Positions 1 through 10,071 of a stretch of 64,000 nucleotides of DNA are shown one piece after another. Made by a program: the position numbers and the translations under genes. The notes under the pieces were generated by a model. That model did no database searches and was not told where the DNA came from. It saw only the letters and a program-made list of their open reading frames with translations. The stretch covers positions 48,465,417-48,529,416 of the forward strand of contig CM064426.1 in the NCBI GenBank assembly GCA_032690845.1, read 5' to 3'. This DNA comes from Eleusine coracana subsp. coracana. Taxonomy: Eukaryota > Streptophyta > Magnoliopsida > Poales > Poaceae. Each line of letters begins with the position of its first letter. Position 1 is the stretch's first letter.

Positions 1-1545
1 ATTATTATACCCTCAATCAGTGTTTCTAGTATGCTATGCTTGTAGAGAAAGAATCGCAAGGACTTTCGGGGCTGCCCAAGCCATCTTTTCGGCCGCCCCC
101 ACTAGCATCTGCCAAGCGAACCAGTGTTGTTTCATTAGCACCAAGATCAGCCCCTACACCTTCTACGCGCTCAGGTAAAAATTCTGTGCAGGTACCAGCT
201 AGTAGTGCCTCCTTTGTTGCTTCGACGGGGCGCACTACAGGGATTCAGTGCCATCGCTGCCGCGGACTTGGTCATGTGCAGAAAGATTTCCCAAGTAGAC
301 GGGCATATGTGGCGACCAACGATGGCGGTTACATGAGCACCTCCGATGTGGAGGAGGATGAGGAGGAGGACGTCGCTGCCTCCAGTAGTGACCTTGTCCT
401 TGGAGGCGGAGACACCATGGGATACATGAACATTATTGTTCAGCGTGTCCTTAGCACACAAGTTCAGCAGCCTGAGACGATGCAACGCCACAATTTGTTC
501 CAGATTTTCTTCGTCATCAAGAACCACCGAGCATGTGTCATCATTGATGGAGGAAGCTGCAATAACTTGGTGAGTTCTGATGTGGTCAACAAGCTTGCAT
601 TGCCCACATGTCCACATCCACATCCGTACGATATTCAGTGGTTAAACGACTCTAGAAAAGCTAAGGTAATATAAACTTGCAGAGTTCCTTTTTCTATTGG
701 TTCTTATGTGGATTCTGTTGATTGTGATGTCGTACCCATGCAAACATGTTCACTTTTATTGGATAGACCTTGGGAATTTGATAATGATGTTGTACACCAT
801 GGTAGAAGTAATAAGTACACTTTTATGCATAACGGAACTAAAATTACTTTGTTACCAATGACCCTTGCTGAAATTGTACAAGCTGATTTAGAAAGAGCTG
901 CTAGTTTGAAAAATAAAGGTCCTGAAATTGAACAACCTATTAATTCTGATTCTACACCTAGTAATGTTAATGATTCTTCAAGTTCTAAGGGTGCTGAAAT
1001 TAAATTACAAGGTCCTTCATGCCTTGCTACAAAATCTGAGCTTGCTGGAATTTCTGCTAATGATGATAGTTGCTATGCTTTGATATGCAAACAAGCTTTG
1101 TTTTTGCTTGATGATATTGCTTCTAGTGCTTTGTCTCTTGCTGTCACTAACCTTTTGCAGGAGTATGAGGATGTTTTTCCAGCTGAGATACCCCCGAGAT
1201 TGCCGCCTTTAGGAGGGATTGAGCCTCAAATTGATTTGATTCCAGGTTCTACTTTACCAAACCATGCTGCTTATAGGACCAACCTTGAGGAAACTAAGAA
1301 GATACAACGGCAAGTCCAAGATCTTTTGGATCGTGGCTACATTCGTTAATCACTTAGTCCTTGTGTTGTTCCTGTACTTTTGGTTCCTAAAAAAGATGGT
1401 ACTTGGCTTATGTCTGTAGATTGTAGAGCCATTAATAATATTACTATTAGGTATCGTCATCCTATTCCTAGGCTAGATGATATGCTTGATGAGTTATGTG
1501 GTGCTATAATTTTCACTAAAATTGATTTGCGTAGTGGATACCATC
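1..1545 (+). pseudogene. Element A gag end, protease and RT start (Ty3/gypsy), broken
   Basis: This is the 5' visible part of a Ty3/gypsy polyprotein. A zinc knuckle CHRCRGLGHVQKDFP lies near 249-293; its last Cys is replaced by Phe, so the CCHC box is incomplete. An acidic stretch follows, then a protease-like segment (VIIDGGSCNNLVSSDVV, near 540-590), then the start of reverse transcriptase (LVPKKDGTW, near 1381-1407, to DLRSGYH at 1545). One frame runs throughout, with stops at 672-674 and 1347-1349. The second sits where relatives read Glu. The frame stops at 1545 in the first base of a Gln codon and resumes at 17144. The 5' LTR lies outside the window. The lineage (CRM/Tekay-like chromovirus or a relative) is not resolved. 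It is certain to be a retroelement. Confidence 0.9.
1541..1545. repeat. Target-site duplication CCATC, left copy (E2)
   Basis: CCATC directly precedes the LTR of E2 and recurs at 17139-17143. Removing E2 and one copy restores the GYHQIRM reading of element A. Confidence 0.93.
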
Positions 1546-4000
1546 TGTGACACCCCAGGTGTCTCACCTTAACTTAGCAAATATAAGGAGCACAAATCAT
1601 AAAAATTATAGCATAAAATGATAGAGCGTATCTATTAATTTAATTCCAGGCAAAAAAATACCCTGCAACCAAGTTATTGAAGCAACTTAAAAATTTCAAT
1701 ACAACTTATGCTAAATAAATTCATAATTATGTTGGTAATAATAAAACAGAATATTATGAAATTATTGGGCATTTTATCTGCTTGGCAAGACCCTTATTTA
1801 ATTAATTGATTCTTAAGTAACTAATTAATGCATTTAATAAATTCTAAAAATATGTTTATGGAAATAGCAAATAAAATTGACCAGAATGTTCCCCATCCTT
1901 TCAATAGTCAATCCACCAATTTTCACCATTTTATCCCTAGCTATTTTATTTCGATTTATGAAAAACCAGTGTTGACCAGGGACCTTTTTGTGAGGATCTT
2001 GAAAGATCAGGGAGCGCAGTGTAAAAATCCTTTTCTTCTTCCTCTCATTGGCGTAGACCCTACCGACTCCCCTCTGCCGCATGGTAGCACCGGCGCGCGA
2101 CTCGGCCCGCCTTCACTCCCCGCCTTGGAAATGTGCGCGCTACAGCGTCCACTCTACCCTCTGCTCTCTGCTCTGTCCCCTCACCGCGAGCTCGCCCAAC
2201 CTCCTCTTCTCCTTCTCTGCACTCCACCGATGCAACCCGGCCATTGACTTCAATTCCGAGCACCTCCGCGGCTCTCAACCCCTCAAGCCACCTCTGCCCT
2301 TGCGTGACCTTGAAGCGCACCCATGAGCACCAGCCCACTCACTCCCACTCTCTGCTCACCCCATTTTCTCCTCTCTGCGCTCTGCTCCCCCCCCCTGTCA
2401 TTACTAAATCAAGATCAAGCTTGCGTTGCCACTACTCCCGCTACCTCCCGAGCCAAGTTGTAACCATTAGTAGCTACGCACAACTTCCCTTCCGCTTTCC
2501 CCGTTCATCGCTCGGTCAATCTCCGTGTGAGCTTGAACCAATTTGAAGAAAAACCGAAACACATCACTCCGGTGAGCTCCTCTGCCGCAGGCCAAATTAA
2601 CCATCCCTGGTGAGTCTCATCGACCATCCTTTTTCTCTCACACGCGCAAACTACGTACGCGCCTCCCTGACCCGTTTCCCTTTTGTTTCCTCCACTCCAG
2701 TGGCCGGCAAAACCTTTTTATTTCTCGACTCTGCTCCGACACCGGCAGACCACGCCGCCTCCACGAGGAGCACTATCTTCCGGTCCTCCTCTTTGAATGC
2801 CGACTTGATGCCGAGCACCCCCAAGTCACCATGAAGATGTAGGAGAAGTCGGAGTTCAGTTTGGTTCTTCCTACCGATCCCACGACGCAGCCGAAGATCT
2901 CCGCTCCGCCGCCTCTCGTCGCCGACCCCCTCTCGTGAGCCTCCGTCCTCGCCAAACCCCCAGACGTGTTCGCCTCGACGTGCACGTCCCGTGTGTAGTC
3001 CCGCGGTGAGCTTTCCTCGCGCGCAGCCGCCGGTGGTGACCGATCCGGCCGCGTGCCACCCCGCTCCGATGAGTCCACTGGCGCCTACTGGCAGCCGAGT
3101 TGGCTCCTACGTGACTCTGGCCTGGCACCCACGTGGCTCCGACGTGGCCCCCCCCCCCTAAAAACAGAAAATTGCTAGAAATTGCTAAAAACTTTGAAAA
3201 ACCATATCAAATCGAATTCAAATCCAATGGAACTCAAACAAATTTTGTTAGGTTCATTTTGAATTTCTCTATTTTCGTAAATTGATAAATCAATGTCTCA
3301 GTACTTGCATTTTTATTAATTCATTTAATTGTCCAAACACAAATTAATTCACCAGATATTCTAGGAACCGATTTTAATTCTGATATTTGGCATGCTTAAT
3401 AATTATATAATTATCTATCACCATAATTTTTGGTTTAGAAAAATATGAATTATTTTTTGCTCTGGAATTTATTTAGTATGTTTGCTTAAATTAATTCTAG
3501 TAATTATTTTGTAATTAATTGGCCCCTGCCACTTGGCAAAAAAATCACTCACACAAGTCTCTGTGCCCAGTAAATTACACAAGTCCAGAAACCTAAGTTT
3601 ACTTAATTAAATTAAATTAATTGCTCATACCACTATTTTACTTTAATAAATGCTAGTAATTAGAGTAATTATAACCAGAGGCTGTAAATTGGTAAAAATA
3701 CAATTCATCTATGTCCCTATTCAGGATAAATCACTCAAGATCAGAATCGATTGGTTACTATTGTAATTGGTTAATTATTCTGAAGGACTATAACAACCGT
3801 AAATAAATGATTAACACACATAACATGATGAAACTCTAATTTGTTTCTTTGAAGCATATGGCTTCGAGAACATTGAAGCATATGACTTCGGGAACTTAAT
3901 AATAATAAATCAACATCAAAACACAATATGCTTGCATGTATCATATCATTGTAGATAACGGTATTACGACAATACCGATAACACCTTTGTCACCATATAG

Positions 4001-4090
4001 GCAACGACAACCAGGAGCCCGAAGAGGACCAGAAGGAGACTGAGTCTCAGGAACAAGAGGTTGAAGTCGCTAACACTAGTGTCAATCCAG
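4001..4090 (+). other. Putative acidic coding exon X in LTR (E2, 5' copy)
   Basis: Ninety bases lie between an acceptor-like CATATAG and a donor-like GCAAGC. The 3' LTR has a canonical GTAAGC at the same place. In the phase described in Part 2 it reads NDNQEPEEDQKETESQ and onward, rich in Glu, Gln and Asn. Homologous segments in the other Tekay LTRs are 84, 90 or 93 bases long, all multiples of three. The product and the upstream exon are unknown. Confidence 0.5.
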
Positions 4091-5047
4091 GCAAGCCCCG
4101 GTTTACATTCGCCCTTTTATAAAGTTTGCTAGTTTCAATATTACTAGTGTCTATGATTAATGTTGCATTACGTCATAGGAGTTGATTGGAACCCACCTTG
4201 CATGATACCCAATTGACCTATGTCACTGTCATTAGAGCTTTGGTAGTATCGGTACTGTGTCACTATGCTTAGTAACTACTAGGCCCGGTAGATACTAATA
4301 CTAAGGAATCAACTTGACCACTGGAACTGGAACCTAAAAAGAAGTTTATTTTACTGTTATGACCGGGCAGGGAAGATGCATGTGTAGGTTTGCAGCAAAA
4401 CATGGGTGTTGACAGTGGTAACCCTATCTTGTCGAACCTAGGACCCGTCCATGGTCGGCCCCTTGGTAAAGTATTGAACAGTACCGAATACATGCTAGTC
4501 TATGGGCAGTAGTAAACTAATGTAGCATTGGCGCGGCAATGAGAACGGTACCAAGTATAGTGTTCGTTGACCCTTCTGCTGCTAGAGTGGGCGGTTCATA
4601 CCGCGAAGTACTGTTGGCAGAACGGCATGCCCACTCGCTGAGACTAGACCCGGACCAAGTTATTTTTTGTCCTTGCGAAAGGTTGCTATATACGACCTTG
4701 ATTGGTGCGTATGTGTTGTGTATCTCGGGTTATCCCAGCTGGTGTAAATCAATTGCAATTGTTGTCCCTCGTAGTAATGAGTACCACTTGGTCACTGAGT
4801 CATCACGTAGTTGCACATGGTACTTGGGGATTGAATATGATGCTTATTGTTGACAATACTCTTACGACTCCTATGTTGTACTTACTTATGTATTGCTTTA
4901 TTATCTTATTGTTGCAACTAAAGTTACATTCTGCTCTACCTAATTAACTTGATGATTAAAACTTGATAGAACTAATAGGTGCTTAGTGCGAGTCTTTTCC
5001 AACAAGCCACCTAATAGAGCCATTGCATACTTAGAAGTCCGACGGGT

Positions 5048-5078
5048 AAGTCTTGCTGAGTAATTAGTACTCAGACTT
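5048..5078 (+). other. Conserved hairpin before exon Y (E2, 5' LTR)
   Basis: The outer arms AAGTCT/AGACTT and inner arms GAGTA/TACTC close on loop ATTAG with a TGCT bulge. The left arm overlaps a donor-like GTAAGT at 5046, and an acceptor-like TTTCAG ends at 5098. Related hairpins occur in all five Tekay LTRs. Confidence 0.55.
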
Positions 5079-5098
5079 TGTGCCACTGTTGATTTCAG

Positions 5099-5202
5099 GT
5101 AATGAAGAGGTAGAATTGCCTGAGAATGTGTTGCCTTGGGACATGCAAGTCCTTGAGGGTTGGACTGCCCACTGGGAGTCTGACTCACCATCGCAGTATT
5201 GA
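5099..5202 (+). other. Putative terminal coding exon Y in LTR (E2, 5' copy)
   Basis: After acceptor-like GATTTCAG, and joined in phase to exon X (G|GT = Gly), this reads NEEVELPENVLPWDMQVLEG, then WTAHWES, and stops at TGA 5200-5202. The W-x7-W-T-x2-W spacing is identical in the E3 LTRs, whose sequence is otherwise quite different. That argues for a constrained protein tail. Its function is unknown. Confidence 0.5.
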
Positions 5203-5447
5203 TGTGTGTTGCTAGAGTGATGGTTCTTCAGGCATGAACCATTACTATGTTGTATGGTCGAGCTCGTAGCTTCTTATCGTGATTTGCTTCCGCTGTTTCC
5301 AAAACATTCTGAACTTGTAATATTCTGCTACACTCTGAGATCTTATTGATGTAATTTCAACTTAAATTCGAACCAGTGTTGTATTATCAAGTGTCTGCAT
5401 TATCAACACCGTCGGGACCTCCATCCTTCGGGAAGGGGCGCCACAAC

Positions 5448-5461
5448 TGGTATCAGAGCCG
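5448..5461 (+). promoter_or_regulatory. E2 primer-binding site, initiator Met-tRNA type
   Basis: TGGTATCAGAGCCG lies two bases after the LTR end. It matches the 3' end of plant initiator tRNA-Met, the usual primer of this lineage. Confidence 0.92.
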
Positions 5462-6402
5462 TGGTCCAAGATAATACAACAAATAAATCATATTTTCAAA
5501 AACCACAACGTTGCGAGTGAGGATACGTTAGTATTGCCCCTAGTAGATAATAGGGCGGTGACAAAGCTAACCTGGGTTATGATTGTTTATATTACTTGCA
5601 TCTACGGCTTCTTCAAACGAAGGTACGTGCATGCTTAACCGACATGCGTGATATCGGTGTCTGTGCTCACAGGCGGATACGAGACACTGTTGGCTCATGA
5701 CTTATCATGGGGCGATCCTTTTTCCATGGATCGTTACTAGTAGAACTGTGCTTCTTTTCGTAGTTTCTTTTGAATTTGATGTATTGTTTCTGCAATGAAT
5801 CTTCTGCAGGTACGCTAACACCATTAGTATAACCTTTAGAATGACTTACGTGTTGAGTGAGGGTCGTCACCACATATTCGTGCTGCTAAGTCTCGGCAAG
5901 TTAGGTGTTGTGTTCTGAGGAACGATAGGTTAATAAAATGAAGGTTTTGCATCAGGCATCCCATTATAACTAAACTAAAATTTGGTTCTCTCCTTGCTCA
6001 CCAACCTCTGAATAAAAATTTTCTAAACATGATAAGTATAAAATTCTGAATAACAAGGTTAACAAGAATCTGTCCTGTTTTTAGCTGCGAACTTCAAAAA
6101 TTCATAACTAAAGTTATACTTCGGATTTTTAGGTGTTTAAATACAATCTGGAAAGCCCTAGAAGTGTATTTTCATCTCCAATAGGTTTCACCATCTTTCC
6201 AGTTTTCCCCTGTCCAGTAGAGCCAAAACATTAAGCCTATGTCAATCTGAAACTGAATTTGTTTTGAGAACCATTGCCGTATTATTGACCCTTGAGGCTG
6301 GAAAATGTGAACAAAAAATTTGTTTCTGTATTTCATAGCACTATATATGAAATGCATTATTACTCATGGAACATTGTACTCACCATTGGGTTTATGTTCG
6401 AG
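5462..6402 (+). other. E2 untranslated leader
   Basis: This is AT-rich sequence between the primer site and the first accessory frame. I see no sustained frame or recognisable RNA. It presumably holds the packaging signal and leader. Confidence 0.6.
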
Positions 6403-7371
6403 ATGGGTGACCACGGTTTTGAGGAGCTTTCGCACGACGGGTGGCGCTACACCACCGGACTCCACCACCGTGGCTTTCCTACATCGTTGTGGGATCTCTT
6501 ACGCTTGTTGGGCTATGACGAGCCGCCCTCTTACAAGGGCCGCGAGGTCCATCGTCATGGCATGACTCTTGCTGAGGTGCACATCAGCGTGCCCACACAC
6601 CCGCGCAACCTCGACATTGCGGGTATGGAGAGCACAACGACTTGTGGGAGCCTCTGTGAGGGCTTGGAGAGAGTCGCCCATAGGGCTCTCACCCACTTCT
6701 GCGGGCACCACACAGCAGCGCTCTCTGGGACCCCGTTTGAGATGATCCCCATCTGGCACCCGGCCAACCCGGTCTGACAGAGGCGCTTGAGGCGCATTGG
6801 CCGCGACGACTACCCGACGTACTACGCAGGGTACCACCGTGTGTCCTACTACTCCGAGTACCTCCTCAACTTGGATGGGGAGGCTAGCAGCCACAGCAGT
6901 ATCATACTGGCTGAGGCCAAGCAGGTCTGGGTTCAGAGGAATGACCTGCAAACACAGGTTGACGCACAGTAGAGAGAGATTCAGCGGCTGACCACTGCTC
7001 TTGAGGCGAATGAGACTCGCGTTACTGAGGTGACTGGACAGCACGACACCCTCGTGCAGGAGGTTGATAGACGTGGCATGATTATGCAGTAGCGCGCCAA
7101 CCACAACGAGCACCTGCAGCATTAGTTGACGGCTGCATAGCACGAGATGGAGCTTATGGGAGAGGATTTAGAAACCCTGGCCCAGGAGAACCAGGGCCTA
7201 CAGCAGCAGCTTGAGGCAGCCCTTGCACCACCGGCAACACCGGAGGAGGAGGACCCACAGGAGGATATGGATGAGGAGTCTGACGTAGACTACGAGGCAC
7301 CTGCCCGAGGCAGGACCTAGGAGGATAATGGTAGACTAGCCTAGTCTCGGTAGTCAGGATCAGTTGGGTAG
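6403..7371 (+). pseudogene. E2 accessory frame a (orf0-like), broken by stops
   Basis: A frame upstream of gag, not part of gag-pol. The ATG at 6403 starts MGDHGFEELSHDGW. The N-terminal region (about residues 10-125) has LLRLLGYDEPPSYKGREVH and is His/Trp-rich. Then comes a Gln/Glu/Leu-rich coiled-coil stretch and an acidic tail ending near 7318-7371. One frame is kept throughout. Its stops (TGA 6775, TAG 6970, 7090, 7123, 7138, 7318) fit decayed CGA or CAG codons. The next frame, 7575-8404, repeats the same domain order and similar N-terminal sequence. The function is unknown. Frames upstream of gag are reported for rice relatives of this lineage (from memory). A structural or RNA-binding role is a guess. 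Confidence 0.65.
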
Positions 7372-7574
7372 GTAACTTTTGTCGAACCACGCGAGGTTGT
7401 TGTATTTTGGGGTTGATGCGTGAGATGTTTTTGTAACTCAAGGGCCACATATTCCGAGTCATGTATTGAAACTATAATGATTTGCATTGTGCATTGGGTG
7501 TACCATTACTAGCTATTGTTGTTGCAACAAAGTTAATCATACTCATTGACTCAATCAAAGTACTTTCTTTGTAG

Positions 7575-8404
7575 ATGGCTGAAAACAATGAACAACCACC
7601 ACAAGGTTGGGAAATTACCAATGGTCTGGAGTTCACAGGGATGATTCACCTATTTTGGAGAGTTCTCCAGAGATTCGGATATTCCATTCCTCCCACCTAT
7701 GTTGGCAAGGAATTCCAGGAGCATGGAGTCCCCGCATGTGTCATCCATGTGGCGGTTCCCGCCAACTACTCCGTCATCCCCGCCTGGGAATCTTGGACCC
7801 TTAGCGCCACCGGGACAGATCTGCCTTCCACCTGGAATGTAGCTGCATTAAAGGCACTTACTTGGTTCTGTGAAGACCATAAGCATGATGTTGCAGGAAC
7901 ACCCGTTGCCTTGCTACCCATTAATGATGTGATGGATTTCGAATGGATGAGGCATGTGGATTTCATCTTTGGTCCAAACCACCGCTACCATGATCCTATG
8001 CTGCCCATAATAGAGTATTATGGTTTCTCCACATTCGCTTTGTGCACAAACTTGATCCGGCGATTGGATGTGTTCCATTCTGCACTACGACATTCTGAGG
8101 TCAAAAAACAAGCTAAAGATGAAGAAATTGCAGAACGGAACCAGCAAATCCAAGCCAGGAATGAAGAGATGCATGCGATTCTAGAAGAACGTGACCAAGC
8201 CTTACAGGATGCAGCGGATTCAAGGCTACCCATCTTTCTATTGAAGGGTATTGGGATGAGATCTTCATAGAGTATGGAGAACAAGACGATGTGGAGATGG
8301 CACCTGCCGGTGTTGATGACGAGGAAATGATGGATCTGGAGGAACCAGGAGAGCCTATGGAACAGGAAGAACCAGAAGAGCTGGAAGACTTAGGCCAGGA
8401 GTAG
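7575..8404 (+). pseudogene. E2 accessory frame b (orf0-like paralogue), one frameshift
   Basis: This second frame starts at ATG 7575 (MAENNEQPPQGWEITNG). It resembles frame a: FGYSIPPTYVGKEFQEHGV aligns with LGYDEPPSYKGREVHRHGM, followed by VIHVAVPANY, a mid-region, a coiled coil (EIAERNQQIQARNEEMHAIL) and an acidic tail. The open frame stops at 8268-8270. A one-base shift near 8250 lets an acidic stretch run on (EYGEQDDVEMAPAGVDDEEM) to TAG 8402-8404, so the original product was about 275 residues. It is better preserved than frame a. It has no zinc knuckle or catalytic motif that I recognise. It lies about 290 bp before gag. Confidence 0.65.
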
Positions 8405-8691
8405 ATAATTCGTTACCCCTGTGTACGATCGAGTAGTATATGTATCCCCAGTTCGATGTAGGAGTGTAAATCTTGCATATTGTGTCCGCAATATCGTAAC
8501 TAGGCGTCGACACATATATGTAAGGAACCGTGTGATGATGTCCTTTAACAACCATGTAGACTGAATTGAATCAATGGAGATGGTTGTCATTCTGAGATTT
8601 TACCGTGGCACTTGCAAATTTATATTCTTGCGCATGTGATTTTATGGAATTTTATGAGAAACAACTAATATGCAACCATATAAATTGCAGC
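8405..8691 (+). other. E2 spacer between accessory frame b and gag
   Basis: AT-rich with no frame. AAATTGCAG lies just before the gag ATG and could be a splice acceptor for a gag message; this is inference only. Confidence 0.4.
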
Positions 8692-10071
8692 ATGGTGCGT
8701 ACTCGGAACTAGGAAAATCCTGAGAGCTCTCAGCAAGGAGCGAATGCTGAGCATTCATTAGCTGAAGTCCTGGCCGCTGCACTCAATAGGCAGCAGAATG
8801 ACTCCGGGCTGCTCCATCGACTGGTCGACATCACGACCCATCTGGCTGGACGTGGAGATAGCCACAACAACCACAACAACCAACCCGGTCAGAGCACTTA
8901 CTCAGATTTCCTTGGTACCCACCCACCCACCTAGCGTGCCAGAGAACCGCTGGACGCCGACCACTAGTTGCGCCAGACCGAGTCTAAATTCAGTCTGCTG
9001 GAGTGCACCGAGCACCAGAAGGTGTTGTTCGCCGCCCAACAACTCCAAGGCTCTGCTAGTGCCTGGTGGTCCAACTTTGAAGCTTCTCTGCCCGCTGGAC
9101 ACCGCGTGGAATGGAATGACTTCAAAGCTGCTTTTCGTGCTCATTTCATCCCCGCTGGTCTCATGCAGAGAAAGTTCCAGGAATTTATGGATCTAAAACA
9201 AGGAGGGAGGAATGTCCTCTAATATTCTGAAGCTTTCAATCATCTTTCTCAGTACGCCACTGAGTATGTTAATACTGAGGAAAAGAAGAGATACGCATTT
9301 TTGCGTGGGATGAATGCCACGCTCAAGGAACGTCTGACTTGGCAGACGACTAGCACATACAATGATCTGGTCAATGCTGCTATTGTCCAGGAAGGCGCTA
9401 TGTGCCAAGTTCAAGAAGAAGACCGTAAGAGAAAGGCCCCTGCTACTGCCTCTGCTGCCCCACAGGCGAAGCATCGCCTGATTTATACTTCACCCACCGG
9501 ACAACGTTTCTGGGCAGCACCGCAGCAACAGCTTCAGCGACGGTTTGGCCCGAACTACTTGAGATCACCACAGCAGCAGAACTTCCCACCTCGTAGACCT
9601 TGTCAACAGCAGAACACTCAGTACCATGCACCATATCAGCAACAAGGGAACCCAAGTGCTCATGCTCCACTGCCTGCTGATCGTGGAGGCAACTACCCTT
9701 GCTACAATTGTGGTCGTACCGGCCACTTTGCAAAGAACTGCACTGCACCAAAGCACAACAACAACAACAACAACAACCAGCGTCAAAACCAGAGCAGGAA
9801 TGTGAATGCACCATCACGTGGTGCCCAAGTGAACTACACCAATGCGAAAGATATCCCTCAGGGCGAACCCGTGCTGACCGGTATGCTCTCGCTCTATCGC
9901 CTGCCTGTCCTTGCACTTTTTTATTCTGGTGCTACACAAAATTTCATTAGCCAAGCATGTGTGCAAAAACTTAATCTTCAACCCCAGACTATAGAAAGAT
10001 GCTACACAATTTGTTCCCCCGCTGGGCAAATTAGTGCCAATCATATAGTATGCAAAGCCCTCTGGAAATAA
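8692..10071 (+). pseudogene. E2 gag and protease, broken
   Basis: Capsid/nucleocapsid precursor and the start of pol. The ATG at 8692 (MVRTRN) follows an AG. The retrotransposon gag domain shows FAAQQLQGSASAWWSNFEA near 9025-9085 and HFIPAGLMQRKFQEFMDLKQ. A Gln-rich linker follows, then an intact CCHC knuckle CYNCGRTGHFAKNC near 9700-9741, then an AAC-encoded Asn run. The protease site reads FYSGAT where an active enzyme has FDSGAT, so the catalytic Asp is lost. Stops lie at 8710, 8932, 8965 and 9220. The frame leaves register near 10050-10071, where pol continues in another frame. Confidence 0.9.

Larger units (their letters stand above)
1546..5445 (+). repeat. E2 5' LTR (3,900 bp)
   Basis: It begins TGTGACACCCC and ends GCGCCACA. 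Composition is strongly mosaic: AT-rich to about 2040, GC- and CT-rich from about 2050 to 3160, then AT-rich. Short reading frames in the GC-rich block are proline-rich and I do not call them genes. The acidic exon-like segment (4001-4090), the hairpin (5048-5078) and the Trp-motif exon (5099-5202) are listed separately. Confidence 0.92.

Noticed and set aside
2060..2546. Several overlapping Ser/Pro/Arg-rich frames in the GC-rich LTR block
   Set aside because: Overlapping frames on both strands with low-complexity composition are expected in CT-rich DNA. No frame is shared across subfamilies except a short FEEK region.
4539..4853. 104-residue open frame in the E2 5' LTR, also open at 16232-16546
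   Set aside because: The two LTRs are copies of one sequence. In the diverged solo LTR (62038-62360) the frame is broken by indels and stops, and the E3 LTRs lack it. It lies in the X-Y intron.
5448..5461. Possible tRNA gene from the Met-tRNA match
   Set aside because: Only the 14 bases complementary to the tRNA 3' end are present, directly after an LTR; it is a primer site.
9443..9916. Minus-strand frame with a Cys/Val run
   Set aside because: Antisense of the Gln/Asn-rich gag linker and zinc knuckle.
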